43,031 bases of DNA, taken from positions 1-43,031 of IMG/VR virus record IMGVR_UViG_3300027763_000007; one strand, given 5' to 3'. This stretch comes from a virus. Position 1 is the stretch's first letter, and each line of letters begins with the position of its first letter. The notes beneath the pieces were generated by a model, which saw only the letters and a list, made by a program, of their open reading frames with translations, was not told where the DNA came from and did no database searches. A program made the position numbers and the translations under genes. Of this stretch, positions 1 to 9,200 are shown in pieces.

Positions 1-127
1 CTGTGCTATCCATGTCACCGGATTGCGGATTGAACGTCTTCAAGTTCAAGTTCTGGCATACTTGCAAACAACGATGCCAAAGGTGATCCAATGACGGGGA
101 CACCTGTGATGTTGTTCTTAGCAAGCC
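1..127. repeat. Terminal duplication, copy 1 (circular contig closure)
   Basis: Bases 1-127 are identical to bases 42905-43031. The duplicated stretch lies inside the small terminase gene and the start of its neighbour, and both genes are continuous only if the two ends are joined. This is what an assembler leaves on a circular or circularly closed contig. The length of 127 is also a common maximum k-mer, which suggests assembly overlap rather than a physical terminal repeat. Confidence 0.95.
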
Positions 128-245
128 AGTCTGCTGCTGCCTTGAGGTCTTGGGTAGTTGCTTCACCACTTTTGATACGGGCGATAAGTTCGGTAGTGAC
201 GAGCCCGTGGAGTTCACTGAAGTCCTCCTCAGTTGCTCGTGCCAT
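15..245 (-). CDS. terS: Small terminase subunit (T7 gp18-like, DNA maturase A)
   Basis: This 76-residue protein is the likely small terminase subunit, which recognises concatemeric DNA and hands it to the large subunit. The start MARATEEDF and the middle part (ARIKSGEATTQDLKAAADWL, then a Gly-Ser-Pro-Leu stretch) match what I recall of TerS proteins of T7-like cyanophages. The ATG overlaps the stop of the upstream virion gene by one base (TAATG), so translation is probably coupled. A longer upstream start in the same frame would add a Cys/His-rich stretch that reads as shadow sequence. The next gene begins one base after the TGA stop, but only across the circle junction. The bases encoding its C-terminal part occur again at the other end of the window. 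Confidence 0.8.
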   Translation of the reverse strand: MARATEEDFSELHGLVTTELIARIKSGEATTQDLKAAADWLAKNNITGVPVIGSPLASLFASMPELELEDVQSAIR

Positions 246-586
246 TACTGCAACAGCTCCGAGATGTACAAAGTAGTGCTGGCTCCTGTTCCTTGAATGG
301 CAGCGATGTTGGCTTCCATAGGAACAGCAAGAATAACACGTTCTCCTGTCTTCAAATAATGTGAAGACGAGGTTGCAGTTTGAGCCCCAACACCAATCTG
401 ATAGTGACAATGTGTCCCACCAGTAGCAATGATGGAAATGAAACGACACGTTGTGGTAAGTGCTAGGTTAACGCTGGTTGCTCCAAGCGTAATGGTGCGA
501 GCTGTTCCAGCCTCAAACGCAGTCATACCAGAATTGGTCTGGTAAGATCCGGCAGATGTGCTGCCTCCGGTAGTAATGCTTGCCAT
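245..586 (-). CDS. Small beta-rich virion protein
   Basis: This is a 113-residue protein rich in Thr, Ser, Ala and Gly without charged clusters, typical of phage decoration or fibre-associated proteins. The middle reads RFISIIATGGTHCHYQIGV and the end is IAAIQGTGASTTLYISELLQ, a pattern I recall from small structural proteins of cyanophages. It lies between the endolysin (21 bases upstream) and the small terminase, with which it shares a TAATG overlap. There is no signal peptide or membrane segment. A structural role is inferred from composition and place; no specific function can be assigned. Confidence 0.7.
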   Translation of the reverse strand: MASITTGGSTSAGSYQTNSGMTAFEAGTARTITLGATSVNLALTTTCRFISIIATGGTHCHYQIGVGAQTATSSSHYLKTGERVILAVPMEANIAAIQGTGASTTLYISELLQ

Positions 587-607
587 GAGTAGTAATCCTT
601 TGTTTTG

Positions 608-1168
608 TTAGTAGTCCCAACGAATTTTGGGACGTCCGGCACGAATACCGATGTGAACAAAGCCCCGATACGAGGCCCCATAGCCTACGCTGAAGGGCCA
701 TTCCTTGTCACACCACTTCTCGAACTCCGCACAGCTGGTATTGATGGGGTAGGCATCCACCGCACCACAACCAACACCAAAAAGGTGCTCGCTGTTCGAG
801 GCACCACCTACCGCAGCGTTAACCGCAGCAGGACGATGACCAGAAGTGATCTTCAAAGGGCCAAACTTGTTCCGTGCTCGCTCCAGAAACTCACAAATCT
901 CTGTTGCAATGTCACATTGGCCCTGATTCCGAAACCTACGGGCCTCCTCACAGAGGGTAAGCTCACCATAAGTGAAGTTAGGGGTGATATTCTGACCAAA
1001 AGGAGACGTGGGTTTCAGCTTAGGAGGCCCAGGAGGCACCTTACGGAAGATTTCACCAAAGGTTTGGATGATCTCAGGGCTTACTGCCTTCTGTAAGTAG
1101 GCCCAAGCCTCAAGCTGCTGGGGTTCACCCTTGTCATACTTGGAGGCATCAGCAAAAAGAATGGTCAC
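608..1168 (-). CDS. Endolysin, peptidase M15 family (D-Ala-D-Ala carboxypeptidase-like)
   Basis: This 186-residue zinc peptidase probably cleaves peptidoglycan peptides to release progeny. The M15 core lies at about residues 105-180: ITSGHRP, then NSEHLFGVGCGAVDAY with metal ligands His128 and Asp138, and FVHIGI with His172. The spacing between His128 and Asp138 is three residues longer than the usual SxHxxGxAxD pattern; I recall a GCGAVD variant from other cyanophages. The N-terminal 60 residues may bind the wall. There is no signal peptide, so it needs a holin or similar to cross the membrane. The GTG start overlaps the stop of the holin candidate (GTGA), which supports a lysis pair. Confidence 0.85.
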   Translation of the reverse strand: MTILFADASKYDKGEPQQLEAWAYLQKAVSPEIIQTFGEIFRKVPPGPPKLKPTSPFGQNITPNFTYGELTLCEEARRFRNQGQCDIATEICEFLERARNKFGPLKITSGHRPAAVNAAVGGASNSEHLFGVGCGAVDAYPINTSCAEFEKWCDKEWPFSVGYGASYRGFVHIGIRAGRPKIRWDY

Positions 1169-1365
1169 TTGAGAATGTTCTTTGCTTTTTGAATGGTGTC
1201 ATCCTCCTTGCGGAATGGCTTCAGGTAGTTGGCTACCCGAAACACCAATCCAAGCACGGAGTTGTCTTTCAGCTTGGGGTTAAGACCAATGATCTCAGAC
1301 CCAATGAAGAGACAGAAGAAAAAGGCCACCTCGTAGGTAACCTTCAGACCGAAGATGGTAATCAT
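1165..1365 (-). CDS. Holin candidate, small membrane protein
   Basis: This 66-residue protein has a hydrophobic segment at about residues 8-28 (TYEVAFFFCLFIGSEIIGL) and a charged C-terminal tail (FRKEDDTIQKAKNILK). Size, single membrane segment and basic/charged tail resemble T7 gp17.5 holin, and it sits directly before the endolysin with a GTGA overlap. It starts with ATGA overlapping the stop of the gene before it. The holin role is inferred from architecture and neighbours, not from a recognised motif. Confidence 0.6.
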   Translation of the reverse strand: MITIFGLKVTYEVAFFFCLFIGSEIIGLNPKLKDNSVLGLVFRVANYLKPFRKEDDTIQKAKNILK

Positions 1366-1523
1366 TTTTTCTTACCTTTGTTTGCTTTTGCTTGTTCGGA
1401 CATCGCAATGGCGATTGCCTGCTTGCGTGAGGTCACCATAGGACCTTTCTTGGAACCAGAATGAAGAGAGCCACCTTTGAACTCCTTCATCACCTTGCCA
1501 ACCTTAGCGTTAGCCTTTTTCAC
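1362..1523 (-). CDS. Small basic protein, DUF6496-like
   Basis: This is a 53-residue, Lys-rich protein with the pattern KVMKEFKGGSLHSGSKKGPMVTSRKQAIAIAMSE, which I recognise as the DUF6496 family found in phages and bacteria. It is too short to stand out as an ORF, but the family pattern covers most of it. The GTG start overlaps the stop of the preceding 44-residue gene (GTGA), and its own stop overlaps the holin candidate start (ATGA), so the three are translated as a chain. Function is unknown; a basic virion or DNA-associated role is possible. Confidence 0.75.
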   Translation of the reverse strand: MKKANAKVGKVMKEFKGGSLHSGSKKGPMVTSRKQAIAIAMSEQAKANKGKKK

Positions 1524-1654
1524 TTGCCCTGTCCTCGTAGTTGTTTGCGACCATGATTGGCAAGACTGCGCTTGCCCTGGCCTTGTTTGGTACGTTTGGG
1601 GGGACCAGCACGATGGGTAACGGCGCCAGTCCCGATCTTGCTCTTAACAGCCAT
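1520..1654 (-). CDS. Very basic 44-residue protein
   Basis: The sequence begins MAVKSKIGTGAVTHRAGPPK and ends HGRKQLRGQGK; about a third of the residues are Lys, Arg or His. I recall near-identical small proteins from the same place in cyanophage genomes. Its start shares one base with the preceding stop (TGATG) and its end overlaps the next GTG start. It has no membrane segment. Function is unknown; the strong positive charge would suit binding to DNA or to the inside of the capsid. Confidence 0.7.
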   Translation of the reverse strand: MAVKSKIGTGAVTHRAGPPKRTKQGQGKRSLANHGRKQLRGQGK

Positions 1655-1908
1655 CAGCAATCGGTCGCGTCGGAGAACTCAGGAAGGGTCTTGAGATAAA
1701 GGTAAGCCTGCTGAATGGGGTTGGGACCATCAAGACTCAGGCCAGACTGATAAAAAGTGTCGGAAAAAGAAGGAAGACCCAGTTCTTTGTAGGACCGAAC
1801 CTGAAAGGTTATCTTATCTTTCCCAACAAGAGAGACTCCCTCTACTCGATGGTAGGCATCGGTAGCGATAAATCCTTGAACTGTGGTCGTAGTTTTTTTG
1901 AGTGCCAT
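1654..1908 (-). CDS. Conserved cyanophage protein of the tail/lysis region
   Basis: This 84-residue protein starts MALKKTTTTVQGFIATDAYH and continues VEGVSLVGKDKITFQVRSYK, ending in LPEFSDATDC. I recall this as a common small protein in cyanophage tail regions, probably beta-rich and possibly part of the tail or baseplate periphery. The ATG at 1908 is preferred because the family starts there; the longer in-frame extension upstream overlaps the tailspike gene and looks like shadow sequence. It follows the tailspike stop by ten bases. Function is not established. Confidence 0.75.
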   Translation of the reverse strand: MALKKTTTTVQGFIATDAYHRVEGVSLVGKDKITFQVRSYKELGLPSFSDTFYQSGLSLDGPNPIQQAYLYLKTLPEFSDATDC

Positions 1909-1918
1909 GATAGTGAAG

Positions 1919-3655
1919 TTAGAGGTTTCCTTCTGACACCCAAGTGCCAGGAGTACCAGCAACAGTGCAAATCCAACCCTTAGGACTGCCCACTGCTGGT
2001 TCATTGTTAAGAACGCGATCTCCTTTTCTCCACGTTCCCGTTGTCGGTGCCGCTGTATCTGCACCAATATAAATTACGCCATAGTACGGATCTCCTCTTA
2101 ATCCTTTGAATAGCGTTAAATAAGTTTGGATGGTTTCATCATTTGGGGAAACACCCTTGTACCCACTGTATGCACCAGCCCCGATAGACCAAGAGTTCCA
2201 GTAGAGCTTTGAGTTAGGCGAAGTTACAAGATTACGACCAAAACATTTAGCAGAAGGGGCATAAACAAAGTAGGCATTAGCAGGAGGGTTTGTCGTGATA
2301 TTTTCAATAAACGTATTATCAATTAACGTCGCGTTCCCAAGCACAGCTGCCTCCCCTTGGTTGGGCACAAATCCAGTACCAGCTGTAATGGTCATTTGGC
2401 AGTTTCGGAAGATGCCGTTATTTCCGTAACATAATCTAGAACGAGTTGACACTACGCGACAGCTGTCAAAAAACGCATTAACGGCACCTCCAGTATCAAT
2501 TAGATAATTGCCGTAAGGGGCTCCACCAAAGCTTGCCTCGTCAGTGACTGTGCAACGAATGTATTTAGTAGCAGATGCAGGATCGGTTGCACTTCCATAA
2601 GGATTGACAATGGTTCCAGCAATTAAGCAATCTTCAAATACAAACCTTGGCTTTATTGTCCAAGTTGCATAGTTTGTGGTGCCAACAACTTTGCAGTTAA
2701 TGAAAGTAACATTAGCAGAATCTCCACTGTCAGCAACTACGCCTAAGCCTACGTTATCTTTGAATTCACAATTCAAAAACAAGCCATTTCGGCATACGCT
2801 GCTTTCGGCTTCAATGTCCAAACCGGCACCTGGCGCACTGTTAAATGTGCTACGGCCTGTGTAGTTAAACGCACACCCAATAGCAGTCAAGGATGAACCT
2901 CCCACCCAGGAAAGGCCCTGCCTTGCGTTGTACTCAGACCTAACGTTAGCAAGGACATGCGGGTAGCAATCAGAAGTCTCTGTCAACCCTGCATAGCCAA
3001 TTACTACTCCATCCAATCCGTGATGATGGGTGTAAATGTTCTTGGCGTGGAAGTTTTTGTTACCGTATGCGTAAAGTCCATAAGCCGGAAGTTGCCTACC
3101 TGTGTCGCCCCACAATCCACCAAGGGTAAGGTTTGCAATGTTGCCGTCAATCTCTAAATCTTCAACTGTTACAGAAACACAGTTAGTAAATGCAATAGCA
3201 TTTCCAACTGATGCTGCATAATCAGCATTAGTGAAGGGCAGAGTAGGAGAATGAACTGCTCCTGTTACTGGGTTGAAAGATCCAAACTTTAGTCCACTTG
3301 CAAACTTGAGAATTGCGCCACACCCAAGCACTGAAACTGGTTTTGTGCATCCACTAAAGGAAAGTATTGTAGATGCAGCATACGCATAGCCAAGTCCAAA
3401 TGCACCTGCAAGTGTCTGCTTGCCAATGATGTAAGTTCCTGGGGGAATAACAAGAACTCCTCCTCCAAGAGCGTTAATACGCGCTGATGCAGCGGCAAAC
3501 GCATCAGTGTCATTAGTTACGCCGTCCCCCGCTGCTCCAAAATCTTTAACTGAAACGGTATCTTTTAATTTGTTCTCAACAGTACGCTGGATCGCGCCTG
3601 TGCCGGATTGAGTAAAGCCACCACCAAGGGTGGCTAGGTCGCGTGGTTTTGTCAT
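1919..3655 (-). CDS. Tailspike with pectate-lyase-type beta-helix
   Basis: This 578-residue protein has a short N-terminal attachment part (1-32) followed by the entry motif of the pectate lyase 3 superfamily at residues 34-75: VSVKDFGAAGDGVTNDTDAF, then GGGVLVIPPGTYII. The body (about 75-500) has the repeated Asn/Val/Gly pattern of a right-handed beta-helix. The C-terminal part (about 510-578, GVIYIGADTAAPTTGTWRKG) looks like a compact end domain. Such spikes bind and often cut surface polysaccharide. It follows the tail fibre and a small protein, so the particle probably carries two different receptor-binding proteins. Catalytic residues cannot be assigned by eye. Confidence 0.85.
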   Translation of the reverse strand: MTKPRDLATLGGGFTQSGTGAIQRTVENKLKDTVSVKDFGAAGDGVTNDTDAFAAASARINALGGGVLVIPPGTYIIGKQTLAGAFGLGYAYAASTILSFSGCTKPVSVLGCGAILKFASGLKFGSFNPVTGAVHSPTLPFTNADYAASVGNAIAFTNCVSVTVEDLEIDGNIANLTLGGLWGDTGRQLPAYGLYAYGNKNFHAKNIYTHHHGLDGVVIGYAGLTETSDCYPHVLANVRSEYNARQGLSWVGGSSLTAIGCAFNYTGRSTFNSAPGAGLDIEAESSVCRNGLFLNCEFKDNVGLGVVADSGDSANVTFINCKVVGTTNYATWTIKPRFVFEDCLIAGTIVNPYGSATDPASATKYIRCTVTDEASFGGAPYGNYLIDTGGAVNAFFDSCRVVSTRSRLCYGNNGIFRNCQMTITAGTGFVPNQGEAAVLGNATLIDNTFIENITTNPPANAYFVYAPSAKCFGRNLVTSPNSKLYWNSWSIGAGAYSGYKGVSPNDETIQTYLTLFKGLRGDPYYGVIYIGADTAAPTTGTWRKGDRVLNNEPAVGSPKGWICTVAGTPGTWVSEGNL

Positions 3656-3684
3656 AGTGGTGTGGTGATGGGTAGTGGCGCTGA

Positions 3685-3945
3685 CTACGCTTGCTTGCTG
3701 GCCACTGGAGCCTTTGATGCCTCATAAGCAGCGATCACCTCAGGTGTCCACAATGCAGCAGCAACGGCTTGCAGCTCGGCGCAGTCGTCGCTTACGTCAT
3801 CACCAGGAGCGCGGGTGTGGCGGTGATAGGTCTTGCCTACTTCAGCGCCATCTTTTTCAATGATGTCAGCACGACGGCATTGGATGACGAAATAAGGCGG
3901 GACGATTTCTAGCTGATGCTCATGACGCTCTGTGAATGAAGCCAT
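3685..3945 (-). CDS. Small tail-fibre-linked protein of unknown function
   Basis: This 86-residue protein begins MASFTERHEHQLEIVPPYFV with a second block IQCRRADIIEKDGAEVGKTYH and ends in a helical part LWTPEVIAAYEASKA. I recall related small proteins next to tail fibre genes in cyanophages. It sits between fibre (68 bases upstream) and tailspike (29 bases downstream). It could be a fibre accessory, assembly chaperone or minor tail protein, but the sequence does not decide this. Confidence 0.7.
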   Translation of the reverse strand: MASFTERHEHQLEIVPPYFVIQCRRADIIEKDGAEVGKTYHRHTRAPGDDVSDDCAELQAVAAALWTPEVIAAYEASKAPVASKQA

Positions 3946-4013
3946 TTTAGGAACTGCCGACTGGCAGGAACAGGTTTAATGGGCTTAGTTTTGAGCCGTT
4001 GCGGGCTATTTAA

Positions 4014-6260
4014 TTAAATTGCGTAAACGCCAGCAAATGTGAAAAATTTACCGCTCATGGTTGCATTCGTTACATTAAAACCGGGAGTCAATAAAAACGA
4101 ATTTGTAGTATTGCTACTCAAATAAGTAAAACTAGCAACAGGCGCATCGCTATAAATAACAGACAATACAATGTTGTCAGCGGCAGCAAATGGAAACGAA
4201 GTAAACTGAGCATTATTTGTGTTTGCCGTTGCCGGGTAAGTAATAATTCCTTGAATGGCAACTGCTCTGCCTATTTTTGTGTATCTACAGCTTGCAACGG
4301 TAAAAGATAATCCGGCCCCACTACTGTCTGTTGGCGTCCAGGTTCCTTCCTCGTAATCATCCAGCGTATTAACATCACTTGCTGCTACGGCAGTTGCGGG
4401 GAAGGTGATGCCGCTGCTGAGTTGCAGGATGCCGCCGTTGGCATTTGCCGATACGCCAACTAGAGTCCTGCCACTTGCATCCACAACCACCCGCCCAGTG
4501 CCGCCAGTGCTGATGGCTACCTGATCAGCACCAGGGCTGTAGATGCCGGTATTGGTGTCGCCTGATACAGCAATACCTGGCAGTGCTGCGGTGCCTGCGG
4601 TGACGGCTAAGACGCCGGTCATGGTGTCACCCGCCTTCAGCACATTGCTGGATGCCGCTCCAGTCAACGCAGCGGTGATGGTGCCTGCGGTGAAGTTACC
4701 AGACGCATCCCTGGACACAATCGCGTTTGCCGTATTGGCGCTGGCGGCTGTGGTGGCTGAGTTACTGACCTTACCTGCTGTTGCGATGGTCGCCAATTTG
4801 GTGTCAACAATTGCCGCACTTGCATTCACGTCTGCATCAACAATTACCCCAGCAGCAATAGCAGTTGCATTGCCCACACTGGTAACATCACCGGTTAGGT
4901 TAGCGTTGGTGGTAACGGTGGCTGCGTTTCCAGTAGTGTTTTGGTTGAGTGTTGGGAATGTGCAGTTAGTTAGCGTGCCACTAGATGGTGTGCCGAGTGC
5001 TCCACCGCTCACTAGGTTGCCGGATGCTGTGCCTGTTAGTGCTGCCGTAATTGTTCCAGCACTGAAGTTACCACTTGCATCCCTGGCAACTATTGCCGAT
5101 GCAGTGTTAGCATTGGTTGCAGTAGTTGCACTATTGCTGACCTTGCCTGCCGTAGCGATGGTGGCAAGTTTGGTATCAACAATGTTAGCAGAAGGAGCAA
5201 TCATTGAATCATAAATAGATCCAGGAGTGATTGCTAGTGATGTGTATCCATTGATTGCGTGAACTTCTACAAGATCATTGGCAAGTAATCCTACAGTAAA
5301 AACAACACTAGAACCGGTTGACGCTACATAATCAACACCCCTAGTTTGAAGAGCACCATTTATGTAAACTTGCTCATTACCTGCAATGTAACTTAAAGTG
5401 ACACTCAGATCATCCGTGCCAGTAAAAGTAGTAGCTCCAGCAGTGGCAGTTTTTCTCCAACGAAAAATACTGCCAATAGCTGAAATAATCCAAACAGTGC
5501 CTGTCCAGAATTTCAAGCTATTTGCAGAAGTATTGAAATAGATGTCACCAATTTGAAGTGCAGCACCTCCTGCACGAGTCGTGGGATCTGTTGCATAGGG
5601 ACCAAGGTAGGCGGTATTGATGTACCCATCCACATAGCCCTTGGTAGCGGAATCAGCACTAGCGGCAGGAGCACCAAGACCAGTGATTTTGAACCCACCC
5701 ATGGCAAGGTTGCCAGACATGGTGTCCCCAGCCTTAGCAACCTTCAGCGCGTCTGCTGCGTCAACGTATGTCTTTGTTGCTGCGTCCTGGGCATTGGTTG
5801 GATTACCAAGACCAGTGATCTTGTTGGTGCCCATTGCTAGGGGACCAGACATACTATCACCGGCCTTAGTAACCTTCAGGGCATCAGCATTGTCGATGTA
5901 CGTCTTGTTAACATACAACGGATCATCAAGCTTAACTGCCTTGTTATTGATCTCTTGGACCACATACAATGTCTGGTCAAAGTCAGCATTCAGATCAGCT
6001 GCCTTAATGGAAGAGCCAGGAAAGAACGTTGCAGCAAGAGCACTGTCATCGGTGCTACGATCAATCCGAACAGCAGCACCATTAGCAGGAGCCGCAACAA
6101 ATTCAATGGTAGTAGCGTTGGCAAATGTGTATTGAGTTGTGACCGTCTGAAGAGTGCCATTAAGGTACACATCAATGTCAGCGGTATCGAGATATGGGAA
6201 GGTGATTGAAAACAGCTTGTTACTGCCGTTTCCCGTGTAGTTATTCTGTGTGGTTGCCAT
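4014..6260 (-). CDS. Tail fibre protein with T7 gp17-like N-terminus
   Basis: This 748-residue protein has an N-terminal domain (about 1-115; NNYTGNGSNKLFSITFPYLD, VYLNGTL, DADFDQTLYVVQE) that matches the phage T7 tail fibre attachment domain. Then follow two copies of a collar-type repeat (AGDSMSGPLAMGTNKITGLG...ATKTYVD) at about 125-210. A second domain with the same gp17-N flavour (TFTGTDDLSVTLSYIAGNEQVYINGALQ) lies at about 275-330. Two long Thr/Ala-rich repeats and a C-terminal domain (DTNTGIYSPGADQVAISTGGTGR...GVYAI) complete it. The C-terminus probably binds the host. The gene follows the large internal virion protein by 18 bases. Confidence 0.92.
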   Translation of the reverse strand: MATTQNNYTGNGSNKLFSITFPYLDTADIDVYLNGTLQTVTTQYTFANATTIEFVAAPANGAAVRIDRSTDDSALAATFFPGSSIKAADLNADFDQTLYVVQEINNKAVKLDDPLYVNKTYIDNADALKVTKAGDSMSGPLAMGTNKITGLGNPTNAQDAATKTYVDAADALKVAKAGDTMSGNLAMGGFKITGLGAPAASADSATKGYVDGYINTAYLGPYATDPTTRAGGAALQIGDIYFNTSANSLKFWTGTVWIISAIGSIFRWRKTATAGATTFTGTDDLSVTLSYIAGNEQVYINGALQTRGVDYVASTGSSVVFTVGLLANDLVEVHAINGYTSLAITPGSIYDSMIAPSANIVDTKLATIATAGKVSNSATTATNANTASAIVARDASGNFSAGTITAALTGTASGNLVSGGALGTPSSGTLTNCTFPTLNQNTTGNAATVTTNANLTGDVTSVGNATAIAAGVIVDADVNASAAIVDTKLATIATAGKVSNSATTAASANTANAIVSRDASGNFTAGTITAALTGAASSNVLKAGDTMTGVLAVTAGTAALPGIAVSGDTNTGIYSPGADQVAISTGGTGRVVVDASGRTLVGVSANANGGILQLSSGITFPATAVAASDVNTLDDYEEGTWTPTDSSGAGLSFTVASCRYTKIGRAVAIQGIITYPATANTNNAQFTSFPFAAADNIVLSVIYSDAPVASFTYLSSNTTNSFLLTPGFNVTNATMSGKFFTFAGVYAI
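4650..5195 (-). repeat. Internal duplication in the tail fibre gene
   Basis: Two blocks of about 170-180 bases, roughly 5020-5195 and 4650-4825, encode nearly the same protein segment: IVDTKLATIATAGKVSNSATT, then RDASGNF(S/T)AGTITAALTG. The protein copies are close to identical while the DNA differs at many third positions, so the duplication is not recent or is kept by selection. It lengthens the fibre shaft. Boundaries are approximate. Confidence 0.8.
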
Positions 6261-6278
6261 AGCTAATACAAAAGAATG

Positions 6279-9200
6279 TTAGAACTTAAGAATTGCATCC
6301 AACCGTTTGGATTCCTCTTCCGTCATACCAATCTTGGACGGATTGGTTAGTGCAGCATCAGGGCTGTAATTTCCTTTGGTTTTGATTTGATACTCTTTTT
6401 TATCCAGTCTTAGGCTTTCAGCTTCAAATGATGCATCCGTTTCTTGAAGAACCTTGAACGCATAGTCTTCCGCATCATTCCAAATTTCCTGAACGTTATC
6501 GTACACCCTAGGACGGACTGCTTTGAAGTATTCCTTGTCCTTACCCAAATGGCGGGAATTCCATTCCTTAAGATCGTCCTTGAAATACGGCAACTTCATC
6601 TCGTCTTTCAACCTATCCCACACTTTGAAATCAAACATGGCTTTGCGAACAATTGCCTTTTGATCTCTTGTGAGTGGAATGTTTTTGAACTTGTCGAGAC
6701 GGTCGCCCCACTTGAATTCAATTTCAGCCAGCATGTCTGCTACCTTATCTTCTCCTGGAACACCAATTTCAAACGGAACGTTAGCATTCCAAATGTTACC
6801 ATTAGGGTTCTTCAGGGGCTTACCATCCCTGATGCTAATCATGGCAGGGGCAAAGTTCCGATAAAAGGGAAGAGCATTTTGAAACATACGATCATACTCA
6901 TTTGAATACTCACGCATGTTACCATCAAAGGTATTAGCAACACCCCTACGGAATCCAGAAATAGGCAGCTGGTTATTAACAGCGTTCAATGCAGCTTTGG
7001 TTGCTCCAGCAGAAGTCCAAGTTTCAGGATTGAAAACTTCCGCAAGGTTAGCAAGGCCTTGGAAGTAGCTTTTTTCGGTGAAACTACCAGCAATGGTAAT
7101 GGCCAATGCGGTTGTGAGTTTTTCACCAAAATCTTCTGACATCCCATAGGTTCCCATGACCCTTGCGATGTTAGCCGAAGCGGCAATGATGTTGGACAAT
7201 GGCTCAACCATGCCATAAGAAACTTGGAATCCAGGAAAGTTCAAGGACCGTGGCTTAATGTTAAGATCCTTCCACCGTTGATATTCGGAGGGTTCTTTTC
7301 TTGGATCAGGCATGTCGCCTGTGATCAGGTTGTTGGCTGCCATGTAGGCAGATGCCGTAACGGCCATAACACCGATTGCTTGCCGTCCATTCATTTCTGC
7401 TAACAGCAACTCATCACCACCATCTTTTGCTGCTCTGTAATTCTTAGAGAAAGAGCGAACAACAGGAAGATGCTCAAGTTGGTAGGTAAGGATGTTGGCA
7501 GGAGTCCTGATGAAAGGCACCATCCACGTTCCTCCAGGAATAGCAGAGATGGCTCCAGAAATGTAGTTAGCTACTGCTCCTGGATTGCTTTGGAATGTGC
7601 CAATCTCGGCGTACTCTTTGAAGGCATTGGATTTGATTGTTCCTGTTTGAGGATCCATCACATTAGCATACTTTGTCATCTTCAGTTCCATGAACTTTTT
7701 AGGATCATAGATACCAGATTCCATTGCTTCTAATGTAGCCTTCTCATCAATACGTTGACGCACAAGGATGGTTTTGAAATAATCATCCATCCCCATCATC
7801 AGCTTTTCAGGAAAATCAAAGTAATCTGAGACGGCATAATGCCATTTCAAGAATTTAACAGCAATCTGTTCTGGTTTGTTAGCAGCCACCTGCTCCAGAG
7901 TATCAAGGGCATTCTTTGTTTCCGAACGGCGAACGAATTGGTTGATGGATTGGTTCGCTGGAACACCAGTTTGAATTGTCCTATGAGCTACCTTCCACGC
8001 TTCCCCAGCACTGCCAAGGATAGACTGGTAACCAGCTAATCCAGCTCTCATTTGAGCAGGATCCAGGTTCAAGGCACCACCAACAATGATGCTTGTGGGA
8101 CGTTCAATGAGACCATACACAACACTACCATTCCTGAAAATGGTTTTAACACCAGAAAGAATGGAGTTGTAGAAGTTACGAGCAGCAACTTCCCCTAGGT
8201 TGCTCAGGGCTGTGCGAGTGAAGCTTAGGGTTTTGGATGGGTCACCACCACTCAGCTGAAGGGCTCTGGTCAGACGACGCATAGCCTCCAATCCTTGGGC
8301 ATCCCCCCGACGATAGGCATCCTTGGCCTCTTTGACCAGCTTCTTCATAGCAAAGATCGTCAGGGCTGTGTCGTTGTCATCAACTTCAAAGTCCTTGACA
8401 ATTTGAGCAATTTCTCGGTCATCAAGATTTTGCAAGGCACGGACCCTAAGAGCACCCAAAGATCCACCAAAGAATTGTGTGCTTTCTTTGTACAGTTCCA
8501 GCAGACCAAACAAGCGATCAGCTACCCTTTCGTAGTAATCAGCACCAGCAATTTGAGCCGTGTCGGCCTGTTCCGCTATCTTGGACAGCCGATAAAGGTC
8601 ATTGGCAAAGCTAGCAATGGTGATCTTGGCAGCACCCAGAGTTTCGGCTGTGACACCTACTGTTCCTGTTTTGCTGAGTGTTACGGTTTCCCCTGCCTCA
8701 CTGAGCAGTTTTTTCATCAGACCACTTTCGTCGGCTGTGAACACCTGCTCGTAGGTCTTCAGGGAATCCATGAAATCCTTATTGATGCGGTAAATGTTTG
8801 CCAACACCTCACCATAAGTCTTTCCACTTTCCTTTGCAATTGCCCTAATATCAATCTGCTGTTCAATCTTCTTGAGGCGTTTACGGACCCCATCTGTCAT
8901 GTTCATCTGTTTCACAGCAGACTCAGTAAGCACCTCTCCGGCATTGCCATGGATGGATACCTTGCCAACTCCTGTGAATCCTTCTTCAAGATTGATTTGA
9001 TTGACACCAATGGTATTGATATCATCAGCCTTGATTGTCCCTGTATTTTCAAAATACTCCTTTTGGGTATTTGGATCAAGGGCATTATCAATATCAACAC
9101 GAAGATCAGTCTGCTGCTGCTTCAAATCATCCAGATCAAGTTCAAGCTGTTCAACTTGCTCTGGGTCAGCAGTCGTGTCACGTCGTGCTTCCAGTTCTTG

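Noticed and set aside
4543-5214. Plus-strand frame of 223 Val/Ala/Leu-rich residues
   Set aside because: It is the complement of the Ala/Thr/Gly-rich tail fibre repeats; its repetitive hydrophobic composition is a shadow of that gene.
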